From Zelopaecilomyces penicillatus (Eukaryota; Ascomycota; Sordariomycetes; Hypocreales; Pseudodiploosporaceae): 64,000 nt of DNA. Shown piece after piece: positions 49,293 through 63,094 of the stretch. Under the pieces are notes generated by a model. It was not told the DNA's origin. It saw only the letters and a program-made list of their open reading frames with translations, and ran no database searches. The first letter of the stretch is position 1, and each line of letters opens with the position of its first letter. Made by a program: the position numbers and the translations under genes. The DNA lies in the NCBI GenBank assembly GCA_005765155.1, contig VCCP01000005.1:1116001-1180000 (forward strand). Reading direction: 5' to 3'.

Positions 49293-52200
49293 TAGAATTA
49301 GTTGAGGGGGCAAAACTTCTATTAAATCGGTCAAGTTCTACATAGTTGTTGCCTTGCTACACTGAACAGCATGATGGAGTTCGACTTAATGTATCTGAAC
49401 GTCTTTGAAAAGATAGATAATTGAATACAATATTTGTTGAGAATTATTGAACTGAAGAGTGAGTGAGCTAGAGACAGGTCTCCAGGTTGACACACACATC
49501 GCCCCTCTCCATACATTAAACAAAATCCTCATATCACACCAGCAATGTTCAAGAACTTTTTCCCACACTAGTGAACGATCAGTACTATCAATTTTCATCC
49601 ATATACATGAATATATATGTCAAGCGTGTTGATTATTTCTTGATGGGGTTAAGAAGTTGTGGTTATGAAGTTCGCACATTCGTTATGCCAATAGAGGAAA
49701 AGAGAACGACACAAACGATCTTCGGGTAAGAAGAGCATTATAAACCCCAGTTCCAGCAACCAACACCACCCCAATGTTAGCCTACTAAAATAAAGTTGGG
49801 TTTTAGATTGTGACATAGAATAGATCTCATTTCCAAATGTAGCAAAGAAGTCCTGAGTATACTGAATACTAACTCTCCTTAGGTGAGAACAACCAATAAA
49901 TAATAAGTACGATCGATGGCCGCGCAGGTACACACGTGGGATTCATGCTAGAGTCGGATATCACCTGCCTTACCATCAATATAATTTTGATGCCCTTCAA
50001 CGTTCAAATTCGAATTTGAGAGTTCGGCGGACTATCAACATGGTGATTTGTAAATGTTTCAAATGGCAGTCATCGATACCTCATCATTATCTCACTATAT
50101 TTTCCGTGCCTCGATAAGTTTTGGTGACCCCATCCACTTCTAGCACACTGACTATGAATGAGTTGCTAAGTCGAATGCGGGCACACCTACTCCGTTAATT
50201 GACAGTCGCTGGTTATGGGTCTAGCATGAAGAACTCGTAGCTCTTGAAATGCCAAGGCGTTTTTCAGTCTCACATACTGCACGGAGCTTGCACAAGCCTT
50301 ATTTCTGATGATGCACACCGCTCTGAGTCAGGTCCTTATTGCTGATGATGATCTCGCTTTTTTACCCGCTCTCCATGTTTGAGTGATTGAGATATTCCTG
50401 AGTTGTGATTGGACACCGACGAGTTTTGGTGGTTAGGCCCGCGGAAAACCCCGCAGCCAAGTTTCTCCAATATGTCAGACAATTTGGAGAGATCTCGGGA
50501 CGTTTCGGAACAAAAATGGTTCCCACCCAACAGCGTCATGGGTGCACTTCATCATCCGACGAAAGAGAAGAGCCAGGTGTCCTAGAAATATTGGTAGCAT
50601 AATTCAGCCACACGACAAGTATCACTGAATCTTTATCACCTACCCAACTCGTCCATTGTCTCCCACGCTCGGAGCCGGATTCTGCAACCGGTAACTCCGT
50701 CATTGTAAATACCGTACTTTCATAATTTTGTTATGTTTGGCTTTTACGTCTCAAGACCAGGTCGATGTATTCGACAAGAAGATAGCACCCGTTGGATTGA
50801 ATAGAAACCCTGGCAAACTTGACTGCGCCCGTACTGAAGTGTTTCAACTCCATGCTTTTGAGACAGACACCCAGCAGCTGCACTGATCAAACCTTTTGCA
50901 AAATATAATTCCATTTGCAATAGAAACCGAAGGTGCTCCGCCCAAGTCAAAGGCAACATCTTGAACATTAGATGAATAACATATGACTAACTCACTTCAG
51001 GTTCCAACAGAGACCAAAGAGGCTATCCGAGCATGCTGAGAAGGTGTCGTATAGAACGGGGCTTTGACAGACAATGAAAGTGGCCTGATACGATAGGAGC
51101 ACATATTATTGCATTTCAGCCCCATATCTTCCAACATGGAAGACTGGCAAGTTCCCTTCGTAATGAGGGATTCCGAGACGGGCTGTGGCGGCATGGGCTG
51201 TTTAATAACCCGAAGTCCTGTCGGGCGCAAACATGCCCTGTCTGACTTGAATGAACGTTACCTGGGCTGGTATTACTATGAATACCACCTTAAGTCATCT
51301 TGAAAGATGGCCGAGGTGTAGTTGGCCACATACCTAAGAAGCCAACATCAACATGGTAAGATCCTCGTCACGGTGGGGGGATGGCACCGGAAGGTGGCAC
51401 AGGCTATCACAGTAGCGTTAACCAGATCCAAGCGATGGGCCGGCAATCTTGGGTTGATGTGAGATAAGGATCTGGTGGTTGCAACCCAACACTTGATTGG
51501 CCAGTGTCACCAGTTTTCTGATGTCGATGTTTTGGGTGAGCAAGGCCGAAGTAGTACCACACACACAGGAATAGACTGTTAACAGATGGCGATAGAATCC
51601 AACAGTGAAATGCAGTGGCTTTTGTCAGCTATGTCCTGCCGTGATGCGTGCTGCATGTGCGGCTCCCCTGACGCTATTGGCCACCCATGTATGAGGAACC
51701 CGAGACGGACATGTTTGCACGCGATGCTGCATAGCGAAGGGCCGCCCCCCAGTTTACGGACCGTTTTATTTGATAACGCCGCTGGCGCGGAAAGAAAAGT
51801 TGGCTGCAGTTTGGACTGTTGTCACAAACTTGAGTGTTTGCTTCATTCTCCGTGCTGGAGTGCGATAATTGACAGCCTCTGTCCTAATATTGTATGTTGG
51901 CCAAGGGTACTGTATTTACTTACGCCTATCCAAGTTGCACAGTAGGCGGCTGTTCTCCGCCAGCTCAGCGTTAGCAGAGGATAAAATGCAGCCATGCCTG
52001 CGGTAACTGACTGGACGGTTCTGGGCCCATATTTCTGGGAGCGCATACTTTTGAGTTTGGGGGGTTTCGAGATGGGCGCGACATCGGCCATGCAGGCTTT
52101 GAAATAGCCGGAGCTGATTGGCGGCACCGACAAGCTCTACTACGTAGTTGGCAAGCTCTGGGCCGTGAGAAACAGATTCCCCATGTGCAAGACCCTGATG

Positions 52201-52813
52201 GTTGTCTGGGCCCATTCCATGTGGTTGGCTAGTAAGTCGGGATGCCCTGGCTTGTTGAGGATTTGGTGTGGACTGTGTGGGGAAGATTCTGGGCCAGGCA
52301 GGCCATGGGTGGCGTCCCGGATCCGGAACAAAGACGGGCCCTTGATTCGTCCATCCTTCCCAGCGCTCTGGACTCTGTTAGGATTTCTCTTACACAAATT
52401 GCTCAGCAAACCGAATTGCTAGGGCTCTGGATAAGCGGATTGTCGAAACTAGGAGGCGCTTGCGACTCGGACCAGGGTCCGCCAATCTGGCCTGGATACC
52501 TCGGACGTAGACATGCTCTCGTCTATCATAAGAGACGAAGAAGAGCCAGCAAATGAGAGGGTCGACTGGAGGCGAAGAGAAAAGAGGGGGAATATTCGAG
52601 GAGGGGTATCAGTCGCAAACTAGCGGAAAAAAGGCCCTGGCTGGCAGCATGACGGGCGAAGCAGAAGCGACAATGGAGTCTTTCTCCTGCATCACCGTCC
52701 TTGTCGTCTGACATGAAAACACACTTGACTGACCAGGCAAGCGCTCAACAAGGAGCAAAAAGCGCAGAGGCTGAGGGTCTTCAAAACGTTTACCACTCTG
52801 TTTGTGGATTCTC

Positions 52814-52909
52814 GGGGGTAATGAGATGGTAATTATATGGTTTAATGGGGGTAATGGAATGCTTCTGCCGCCTGACAGGGTGGTTTCCTGGGGGTAATTT
52901 GAGGGTAAT
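52814..52909. repeat. Cluster of GGGGGTAAT words
   Basis: Three exact GGGGGTAAT words (52814, 52847, 52890) plus GGTAAT at 52828 and GGGTAAT at 52903 lie within 96 bases, all on the plus strand. Spacing is irregular (33 and 43 bases), so this is not a simple tandem array. Confidence 0.7.
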
Positions 52910-54044
52910 AGCTCAACCATTTTTGGAGCTGAGACCCGACACCATGGCGACTTTGTTGGCCAGTCTGAGCTTATTACGTAGTCAGAGTCCAATGGCGACA
53001 AAGGAATGGTCAGTACGGGGTGATCTGAGACTGGCCGCAAAAGCGACAGCGTTGGCATAGACTTGTCATAATTAATAGTCTAGATCTTATACTGATTTAC
53101 GAGTAATGCACGTCTCCAATTGGTCTCCTTGGGGGTTTGGGTAGCCGAAACAGCCTGTGCTATAGCTGCGCAGATCCAGCGGATAAATGACTCCAAACTC
53201 GGCACCTCGCATGAAGGCACAATTCTATGCATTCTTGTAATCCTCAAAAGGAGCCGGCAAGTTACATTGCGGCCAGCTGCGTTGGGGCGGGCAAATTGAC
53301 ACACGCTCCATCCAATCCATCCAGAACAGCTTTGCAAGGGACCCGAGGCTAGCGCGGGTTGTCGTCTCTGGGCTTGCGTTCGCTGATGTCAGTTTGCTCC
53401 GCGCATCGGCGTCCAAGTTGCTGCAGCCAGGCGGGCAAGTTAACGACAGCGTTTCATGCTGGGAAGTCTATTGGGCAATTAAGAGTGCCCTAGCTCCTCC
53501 TGATAGGTGGATGGAGGTGGGCTGGCTGGCATATTGCCTGCCTGCGCTTTTTCCCTGACATGTGCTTCTGAAGCCATCAATAGAGGGGCAGATCGGTCCG
53601 CTTCTGCAGCTGGCGTTCATCCCCCGTCAGTCAGGGCAGCCTCACCAGTCAGAGAGCCTCAATTAGTTCTCTGGCGCCACCATGCTCGTGCTAGACCCCC
53701 ACCTGGAGAGTTGGGTTGGGGCCTACAGGTACACCCACTCACTGAATCCGTACCCCAGCCAGACACCTCCACTATAATCCATCCATCTATCTGGACTAAC
53801 GTATGGATGAGGACGAAAACAGTGCGTGTCTGTCCGTACCCATGCTCCAGGACGACAATGCAAAGTCCGCAGCGGCATGTTTCGCTCGCTCTACGCTGCC
53901 CTGCTTTTGTGATAGCCGGATCTGAGTACGGCTGGGCATTGAGCCAGTGGGCTCGTTGCTCGTGCTAGCTTGGATGATGCGCCTTTCGGCCGTGAGAGAC
54001 GCCGCTGAGAGGGCGACTCCGGAGGCTGTCCTTCATTCCATAAT

Positions 54045-54420
54045 AAAAAGCATAACCTTTGCTTTCCCCCCCCTTCTCCGAACTTTCCCTCGCGTCTTCT
54101 CCTCTCCTCTTCTTCACTCTCCTCTTGCTCCTCAATCTCATCTTCGACTTTTCAAATCAGAGAGCGCACGGCGCCATTGTTATCGGAGACCTTTCTAAGT
54201 GGTGAGTGTTTGCTAATGCTAACCTGACTTTTGCTTTTGTCCTCTACCCTCTACACTCTTGCCCTTTACCAGCAAATTATTATCTTGCTCCCCAAATCGT
54301 CTCCATTGCCCCTCTTGGGCAGGACATCCGATGGAACGAGGAACATTCCCCAGGCTTTCCGACATCGAGCAGTTTCGCGAGACGCAAATGAACCAAGGCT
54401 GTCAATGCCGTTTTTAGCAA
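54045..54420 (+). other. Possible spliced transcript leader with 28-codon ORF
   Basis: An A/T-rich box (AATAAAAAGCATAA, about 54041-54054) is followed by a C/T-rich tract (54060-54150), a common layout at fungal transcription starts. Then comes a near-perfect intron, 54202-54272: GTGAGT donor, GCTAATGCTAAC branch area, pyrimidine run and TTACCAG acceptor. Sixty bases beyond it, an ATG at 54331 opens a 28-codon frame ending at 54417. No longer protein follows. It could be a non-coding RNA, a short-peptide transcript or a decayed gene. Confidence 0.3.
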
Positions 54421-55495
54421 CACTCAATGAGCAACACACGACTTTGGATGCTTGGAACCCTCATACAGCTTAGCCATCCGCAGACCGGAGGGAAAATAAA
54501 ACCAAAAAGAAATCCAATCGCCTGTGCCATCATGATGACCTTCGCCAGCCACCATCAAGTGGCTAGTTTTGGGAAAAGCTCGGCAGTGGGATATCAGTGC
54601 CTTTAGCCTTGTTGTTGCATTAGGCTGTCTGCCATTGGTTGTCGACACCTGCATATTTCGTTGCACGATGGAAGCTGCAATATTCTCTTGGTTCGCAAGG
54701 CAATGGATTCAAATTAATACTGCTGGCCCAATTCCCTGGCCGATGAATCATCACGATTCTATGATGATGCCCCAACATGGATGAATACCTGTTGGTTTGC
54801 AAACCTAGAACCGTTCGTCGACGAAAAAGAATTCAAAGGGTACAATTGCGGACGTGAGGGGCATCGTGGGGAGGTGCGGCACTGATATCAACACTGTCGT
54901 CATTGTGCTGGGTACTTCACAGCGCACCTACCTGTCCACAGCAGACAGAGCACGACTTGGGAAAAGGGTCACTGCGTTCCAGCGTCATGAACGCAGGGGC
55001 TACAGGGCCTAGTGCGCTGTGGACAGGGGGGCTCCCCTGCAACCAATGCTGCCCCACCACGCCGCTCTCGGCTACTTTCAGCGTGGGCCATCAGCACTGC
55101 GGCAGCCTTGCGTCGACTGATAAGAGCAACAGCTTCATCAGATGATGGAGCTCGCCAGCATCGCCTGCTGGTATTTTGAAACAACGGGAAATGCTTCCAT
55201 ACGTACACCATTGGTCAAAAAGCTTAGGCTTCATTTTTCACTCATCACTTCTCTCGCTACTCATGACCGTTCACTCATCTGCCTACCTACTTATACATTG
55301 TTCGGGTAAAATTACTAACCAGCCTTTTGGCATTGTGTAGACCTATTACAGAGCAGCCTTCGCTGCTGCTCTCACCACAACCACGGCCACATAAAACAAA
55401 GACCTCTGCGGAAGGAAATATTTCCGCCCCATCCGCCCACAGCTTCGACCGTCTGCTCTTTTCGATCAGACGTAAGAAGCAAATCCTCGCCTAGC

Positions 55496-58400
55496 ATGGG
55501 CTTGCTCGAGGATTTCGACGACCGACAAATCCACAGCGAGGCCGAGCAAGAGCAGTACCATCCATATGAGTACCAGGCTGAAAATAATGAATCGTGGGCT
55601 GGTGCCCTGCCAGTGAAGCAGGGTCTTTATGATCCCTCCTATGAGAAAGATGCCTGCGGTGTAGGCTTTGCTTGGTACGTAGATCCCCTGAAATCACCCC
55701 TGGGCTATCATCCAGATATCTTTCTGGCCTGGGAATTTTCATGCTAATTCTTTTCATCAGCCACATCAAGGGCAAGGCTAGTCACAAAATTGTTAGCGAT
55801 GGTAAGTTGGCTTGCCTCTTGACAAATTGCAAAACCTCGGCAACTGACACTGAAGGCAGCGCGAAACCTCTTGTGCAACATGACCCATCGTGGTGCTGTG
55901 GGATCCGACGCTCGAGATGGCGACGGTGCCGGTGTCATGACATCCATCCCCCACCGGTTCTTCATCAAAAACTTCGAAAGGGAGGAAGGTATTAAGTTAC
56001 CTCCACTTGGCCAATACGCCGTTGGAAACCTTTTCTTCAAGCCCGATGAGGAGACTTTCGAAGAGTCCAGAAGGCAACTGGAAGATGTTGCTGAATCACT
56101 GGGTTTACGAGTGCTGGGATGGCGACGACCTCCTGTGGACTCGACTCTTTTAGGTCCCGCAGCCAGGTCCCGCGAGCCAATTATTGCTCAACCCTTTGTC
56201 GTTTTGGCATCTGCCTACGGCACCGGTAATGCCCCTGAGATGACAGATCCAGAGCAGTTTGACGAACGCCATTTTGAGCGACAACTCTATGTACTCCGCA
56301 AGCGTGCCACCCACACCATCGGCCTCCAGAATTGGTTCTACCTTTGCTCCCTTTCTAACCGAAATATTGTGTACAAGGGTCAGCTTGCCCCGGTGCAAGT
56401 CTACTCTTACTACCACGATTTGGTCAACGCGGACTATGAAGCACATTTTGCCTTGGTCCACTCGCGTTTCTCCACAAACACATTCCCCTCATGGGATCGT
56501 GCCCAACCTTTGCGATGGGCGGCTCACAATGGAGAAATCAATACTTTGCGGGGAAACAAAAACTGGATGCGCGCTAGAGAGGGTGTCATGCATTCGGACA
56601 TCTTCAAAGACGAACTGGAGATGATGTATCCTATTGTCGAGGATGGCGGTTCCGATTCTGCTGCCTTTGACAATGTTCTGGAACTACTGACCATTAATGG
56701 CGTGCTCTCGCTGCCCGAGGCAGTCATGCTCATGGTTCCCGAGGCATGGCAGGGCAATGACCACATGGATCCCAAGAAGGCGGCTTTCTATGAATGGGCA
56801 GCATGTCAGATGGAGCCTTGGGACGGCCCTGCTCTCTTCACCTTTGCTGACGGCCGTTACTGTGGCGCTAACCTTGACAGAAACGGCCTACGACCCTGCC
56901 GATTCTATGTCATGGATGATGACCGCATTATCTGTGCCTCTGAGGTTGGCACTATTCCCGTGGAACCTGAAGCAGTAGTTCAGAAGGGACGACTGCAACC
57001 TGGACGCATGCTTCTGGTTGACACAAAAGCTGGTCGTATCATTGATGATGCCGAGTTGAAGGAGGCAGTGTCAAGCCGATTTGATTTCCGTTCTTGGATC
57101 GATCGCGAGTTGATTACACTACCCAAGGTTCTCGAGACCCTCGAGTCAAGCCAGGATCTAGCTGCAAAGCCTGATCAGACCCTTCTTCAGGAGGATCCTT
57201 TGCTTCTGTCATATGGTTACACCCATGAGCAGGTTAGCTTGCTTCTTGCCCCCATGGCTGCTGATGAAAAGGAAGCTCTTGGCTCCATGGGCAATGATGC
57301 TCCGCTGGCATGTTTGACACAGTCACCTCGCCTACTATATGATTATTTCCGGCAGCTCTTTGCACAGGTCACCAATCCTCCCATTGATCCAATTCGAGAG
57401 TCCATTGTCATGTCTTTGGAGTGCTACGTTGGTCCCCAGGGAAATCTTCTTGAGATGGACTCATCTCAGTGTGGGCGTCTTTTGCTTCCCAGCCCCATTC
57501 TGTCCATCCCTGAATTCAACGCGCTCACGAACATGTCCTCGATCCACCCTGAATGGACGGTCAAGACTATTGATTTGACCTTCCCCAAGTCGGATGGTGT
57601 TCAAGGCTATGTTAGCCATCTTGACAAGATCTGCAAGGAAGCCACAGCAGCAATTGAAGCCCGTGATCGCATCATTGTACTATCCGACCGCAAAACTTCG
57701 GCTGACCGTGTTGCTGTCTCGGCTTTGCTCGCATCAGGCATGGTTCATCACCATCTTGTCAGTAACAAGTGGCGATCGATGGCTGCCATTGTTGTTGAGA
57801 CTGCCGAAGCTCGCGAGGTCCACCACATGTGTGTGCTTCTTGGTTATGGTGCAGACGGCATCAACCCATATCTGTCGATGGAGTGTATCCTCAAACTCAA
57901 CAAGGAGCGTCTCATCAAAAAGAAGCTCACTGATGATGCATTAATTCGCAATTACAAACACTCTTGTGATGGTGGAATTCTCAAGGTCATGAGCAAGATG
58001 GGTATCTCCACATTGGCTTCTTACAAGGGTGCCCAGATCTTCGAAACTCTTGGTCTTGATGAAACTGTTGTCGAACGCTGCTTCAAAGGAACCGCTTCTC
58101 GTATTCAGGGTCTTACCTTTGAGCTTATCGCCGAGGACGCATTCCGATTTCACGAGCGTGGTTTCCCCTCCCGATACACCGTGGGTGTCAAGGCCCTTCC
58201 CGAATCCGGCGAATATCACTGGCGTGACGGTGGCGAAGCCCACGTCAATGATCCCACCTCAATTGCCAACATTCAGGATGCTGTTCGCACAAAGAATGAC
58301 AAATCATACGAAGCCTACTCTAGATCCGAGTATGAGCAAATCAAGGCTTGCACTTTGCGCGGTTTACTCGATTTCAAGTTTGATGATTGCACTCCTGTCC

Positions 58401-61400
58401 CCATCGATCAAGTTGAGCCATGGACCGATATTGTCCGACGATTCTGTACAGGCGCCATGTCGTATGGTTCTATTTCCATGGAATCTCACTCCACATTGGC
58501 CGTAGCCATGAACAGATTGGGTGGCAAGTCCAATACAGGTGAAGGTGGCGAGGACCCCGAGCGATCTCAACGTATGCCCAACGGCGATACTATGCGCTCC
58601 GCAATCAAGCAAGTTGCCTCTGGCCGTTTTGGTGTCACTTCTGCCTACCTTGCGGATTCTGATGAGCTCCAGATCAAGATGGCACAGGGCGCCAAACCCG
58701 GAGAAGGTGGTGAACTGCCTGGGCATAAGGTTTCCAAATCTATTGCCCGAACTAGACACTCGACCCCTGGCGTCGGCCTCATCTCCCCACCTCCCCATCA
58801 CGACATCTATTCCATCGAGGATCTCAAGCAGCTGATCTATGATCTGAAGTGTTCCAGTCCTCGATCACGTGTTTCAGTGAAGCTGGTATCTGAGGTCGGT
58901 GTCGGTATTGTCGCCTCTGGTGTAGCCAAGGCGAAAGCTGATCATATCTTGATTTCTGGTCATGATGGAGGCACTGGCGCATCACGGTGGACTGGAATCA
59001 AGTATGCCGGTCTCCCTTGGGAGTTGGGTCTCGCTGAAACTCATCAAACGCTCGTGCTTAACGATCTGAGAGGTCGTGTAGTTGTCCAGACTGATGGACA
59101 GCTTAGAACTGGAAGGGATGTAGCCATTGCCTGTCTACTGGGTGCTGAGGAATGGGGTTTCGCCACTGCGCCTCTAATTGCCATGGGCTGCATCATGATG
59201 CGCAAATGTCACTTGAACACCTGTCCTGTCGGTATCGCTACCCAGGATCCTGCGCTTCGCGAAAAGTTCCAGGGCACTCCGGAGCACATTATCAACTTTT
59301 TCTATTACGTCGCCAATGAACTGAGAGCTATCATGGCCCAGCTGGGATTCCGCACCATCAACGAAATGGTTGGCCATGTTGAGGTGCTCAAGATGCGAGA
59401 TGACCTTCGCACAAACAAGACCGCTAACATCGATTTGTCACTCCTGCTAACACCTGCACACAAGCTCCGACCTGGTGTCGCGACTTTCAATGTGCGAAAA
59501 CAGGACCACAAGCTCCATGTGCGCTTGGATAACAAGTTGATTTCAGAGGCTGAGTTGACTCTCGACAAGGGCTTGCCTTCTCGGATTGAGTGCGACATTG
59601 TCAATACTGACCGCGCTATGGGAACCTCACTTTCTTATCAGATTTCCAAGAGATACGGTGAGGCAGGCCTTCCTCTGGACACTGTTCATGTCAATATCAA
59701 GGGCTCTGCTGGTCAATCGTTCGGTGCCTTCCTTGCACCTGGAGTTACTCTTGAGCTGGAAGGTGATTCCAACGATTATGTCGGAAAGGGTTTGTCTGGT
59801 GGTCGCTTGATCATCTATCCACCTCGCTCTGCCGTTTTCAAGGCGGAAGAGAATATTTTGATTGGCAATGTCTGCTTGTATGGTGCTACTAGCGGTACAT
59901 GCTTCTTCCGAGGTGTGGCTGCCGAACGGTTCGCTGTCCGCAACTCGGGCGCCACCGCAGTTGTTGAAGGTATCGGTGATCACGGATGTGAGTACATGAC
60001 TGGTGGTAGAGTGGTGGTTCTCGGCAGCACCGGTCGTAATTTTGCTGCCGGCATGTCTGGTGGTATCGCCTATGTGCTTGATATCCATCGAGATTTTGCT
60101 TCCAAACTCAATACTGAAATGGTTGAGTATGGACCTCTCGAAGATCCGGCTGAGATTTCTTACGTCCGAGGCCTTATTGAGGATCATCACCACTACACTG
60201 GGTCAGAACTTGCGGCACGCATCTTGGTTGACTTCAACCGCGCGCTTCCCCGTTTTGTCAAGGTGCTCCCTGTTGACTATAAAAGGGTTTTGCTAGAAGA
60301 AGCAGCCAAGGCAGCCGAGGCCAAGCGAGCTGAATACAACCTCCCTATTGTCTCAGGCGTCCACTCCAAGAAAGCAGAGAAGGCTGCCAAGTTGCAGGAT
60401 ATGGAGGAAGCCATTGGTGACAATGTTGTGGAGAAGAAGCGAGCCTTGGTTTTGGACAAGACCAAGGGCTTCATGAAGTATGCCCGTCGGACCGAGAAGT
60501 ATCGCGCTGCCAACACCCGAACCAAGGACTGGGCTGAAATCAGCTCTCGTCTTGATGAAGATGAGCTTAAGTACCAGTCTGCCCGTTGCATGGACTGCGG
60601 TGTGCCTTTTTGCCAGTCTGAGACCGGATGCCCCATCTCCAACATTATCCCCAAATGGAACGAGCTGGTTTTCCAAAACCAGTGGAAGGATGCGCTTAAC
60701 CGCCTTCTCATGACGAACAATTTCCCCGAGTTCACTGGACGAGTTTGCCCTGCCCCATGTGAAGGCGCCTGTGTCTTGGGTATTAATGAAGATCCTGTTG
60801 GTATCAAGTCTATTGAGTGTGCCATCATTGATCGGGGCTTCGAAAAGGGCTGGATGGTTCCCACACCCCCCGAGGTTCGTACAGGCAAGAAGATTGCAAT
60901 CATTGGTTCTGGGCCAGCCGGCCTTGCTTGTGCAGACCAGCTTAACCGGGCTGGTCATCTCGTGACGGTCTATGAGCGTGCTGATCGCCTCGGTGGCTTG
61001 TTGATGTACGGTATTCCCAACATGAAGCTCGATAAGCGGATTGTCAAGCGCCGTACCGACTTCATGGCGGCGGAAGGAATTGTCTTCAAGACTGGTGTGG
61101 CCATTGGCGAAGAGGGCCAGCCTTCACTCACCGAACTCAAGGCCGGTCACGATGCCGTTGTCATTGCCACTGGTGCTACTGTTGCCCGAGATCTTCCAAT
61201 CAAGGGCCGAGAGCTGGACGGCATTCACTATGCTATGGAGTTCTTGCATAAGAACACCAAGTCCTTACTGGACTCGGAGCTCGCTGACAACTCCTACATC
61301 TCAGCCAAGGGCAAGCACGTCGTGGTGATTGGTGGTGGTGATACTGGCAACGATTGCATCGGTACATCTGTTCGCCACGGTGCCGCATCTGTGACCAACT

Positions 61401-62049
61401 TCGAGCTGTTGCCCCAACCGCCACCTGAACGTGCGAGTGATAATCCTTGGCCTCAGTGGCCCCGTATATACCGTGTTGATTATGGTCACACAGAAGTCCG
61501 ACAACATACCGGCAAAGACCCCCGTGAGTACTGCATCATGTCGGATGAGTTTGTCGACGATGGCAGTGGCAAGGTCAAAGGAATCAACACCATCCGAGTA
61601 GAGTGGACTCGCTCTCCCTCTGGTGGCTGGGACATGAAGAAGGTGGATGGATCACAACAATTCTTTCCAGCGGATATTGTGTTGCTGGCCATGGGTTTCC
61701 TCGGACCCGAGGCTCGAGTTCTCGGTGATGATATTGAGAAGGATGCTCGCAAGAATGTCAAGACGCCACCTGGCAAGTACAGCACGAACCTTGAGGGCGT
61801 GTTTGCTGCCGGTGACGCCCGTCGCGGCCAGTCCCTCATTGTTTGGTAAGTTTCATCTCAAGTTTTCTCTGCTCCTCCAAATGTGTCAACAAATTGCTAA
61901 CATTGACTTTCTGCAGGGGCATCAACGAGGGACGAATGGCGGCTCGCGAGATAGATCTCTACCTTGAGAAGTGCACCAACCTACCCGTCACTGGCGGCAT
62001 TGTTAAACGCACAGCTCAGGAAATCTTTGGTGCAGCGGTTAATGCTTGA
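55496..62049 (+). CDS. GLT1: Glutamate synthase, NADH-type, single chain
   Basis: Exons 55496-55674, 55761-55801, 55860-61845 and 61917-62049 encode 2112 residues, the usual length for fungal GOGAT. Introns are 86, 58 and 71 nt. A 53-residue propeptide precedes Cys54 (KDACGVGFAC), the expected nucleophile of the N-terminal glutaminase domain. The central and FMN-binding region carries KSNTGEGGEDPER, PGEGGELPGHKV and SGHDGGTGAS, then the 3Fe-4S cysteines in CHLNTCPVG. A glycine-rich GXGXG-type helix domain follows (GDHGCEYMTGG). The C-terminal beta-like part has two cysteine clusters (CMDCGVPFCQ, CPAPCEGACVLG) and two dinucleotide folds (IIGSGPAGLACA, VVIGGGDTGNDC). The enzyme makes two glutamates from glutamine and 2-oxoglutarate in ammonium assimilation. 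Confidence 0.97.
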
Positions 62050-63094
62050 TGCAACCGAGGGGATTGTTGAATGGTAAATGGAATGATTCGAGAACGAGCT
62101 TGAGCTCGGACTCGGACTCAACGTCGGATTATGGTTTTACTTACCTGTATTTACGTGCAAATGCTTTATGACGCGAGGAGCTCAGTTATGATACCACTGG
62201 CTTACAATCGGAAAAGACTGGACCTGGATTGGAAATAGGATACATAGGGTCGAAATGACGCATATCTACGTCTTCGATATAAATGAAACATACACGAACA
62301 CCTTTTGCTGATTTCTAAAACTGTGATTGAGTTAGTGCCTGTGAATTAAGACCTGCAAGTTTTCTGATATGGAATATTGTCATTATTTGGAACGCGCCAT
62401 AGCGTATCACCGGCACCTAACCAGCCTGCGGCGCGAAGTGTGCATAATGTAGCCAATCGCGGAGTGGTTCCTGGCCCAACCCATGTTCAACAAGTCATAG
62501 GGGCCAAAAAGGTGGACTTTCGTCCTTTAAATACGTCTTTTCAGATCGAACCCTTATCCCTGGGTTTTCAAATACTCTTAGACTTTCGTCCGATGGTGCA
62601 CACTATTGAGCTAAACAGGTTATGTCTCTCGTACATTGTTTATCTACTATAAAGGTCGGACAGACACAGCTGGATGGCAGCTGGCAATGTTGGCATCACT
62701 TGGGAGTGAATCTGATTTATTAGCGATGTTAGCGAACCTGGAATCGTCCAGCCGCTAAACCAGTGGGGTGGAGCGCTAGAAGGCACTGAAGGCCGACTTT
62801 GTGCAGCACTTGTAGTGGCTGCACGTGCCTGGCAATGTAAGATGATAGGCCAATGGCTCGGCACAAGTGGGGGGAACAAGGCTGGTTCAGTCTGCATTGG
62901 CCATCTGGGACTTGAAGGTGGCGGCAGGAAGGGTCACAGTTTGGAGGGACTTTGTCACAACAAGACCACCTCCAGCGTCCTTCTCCTCTGTCAAACTTTT
63001 GCCGTAATAATTGATTATCCCAGAACAACACATTCATTTCACCAACGGTCAACCCTCAAGAAGCGATACATTTACCCTCACAACCTGTTCGACC
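62050..63094. promoter_or_regulatory. Intergenic region upstream of VTC4
   Basis: About 1 kb with the 3' region of GLT1 and the promoter of the polyphosphate gene. No coding frame is supported. One CACGTG palindrome is listed separately. Confidence 0.55.
62822..62827. promoter_or_regulatory. CACGTG box upstream of VTC4
   Basis: A perfect CACGTG 268 bases before the VTC4 start codon. In yeast and Neurospora, phosphate-response bHLH factors (Pho4, NUC-1) bind this word, and VTC genes are known targets. At least six other CACGTG words occur across the window, so one copy is weak evidence alone. Confidence 0.35.

Larger units (their letters stand above)
49335..55495. other. Large gene-poor region upstream of GLT1
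   Basis: Six kilobases without a gene I can support. 49.3-50.1 kb is AT-rich; the rest is of mixed composition. Frames such as 51586-51945 are rich in Cys, Trp and Pro in a way typical of chance translation. Three GGGGGTAAT words cluster at 52814-52909. A pyrimidine-rich tract with a plausible spliced leader lies at 54.05-54.42 kb. The last few hundred bases should contain the GLT1 promoter. Confidence 0.5.

Noticed and set aside
51586..51945. 119-codon plus-strand frame
   Set aside because: Cys- and Trp-rich with irregular composition, no splice context and no recognisable motif; treated as chance.
58364..60958. Long minus-strand frames inside GLT1
   Set aside because: Antisense shadows of a highly conserved coding region.
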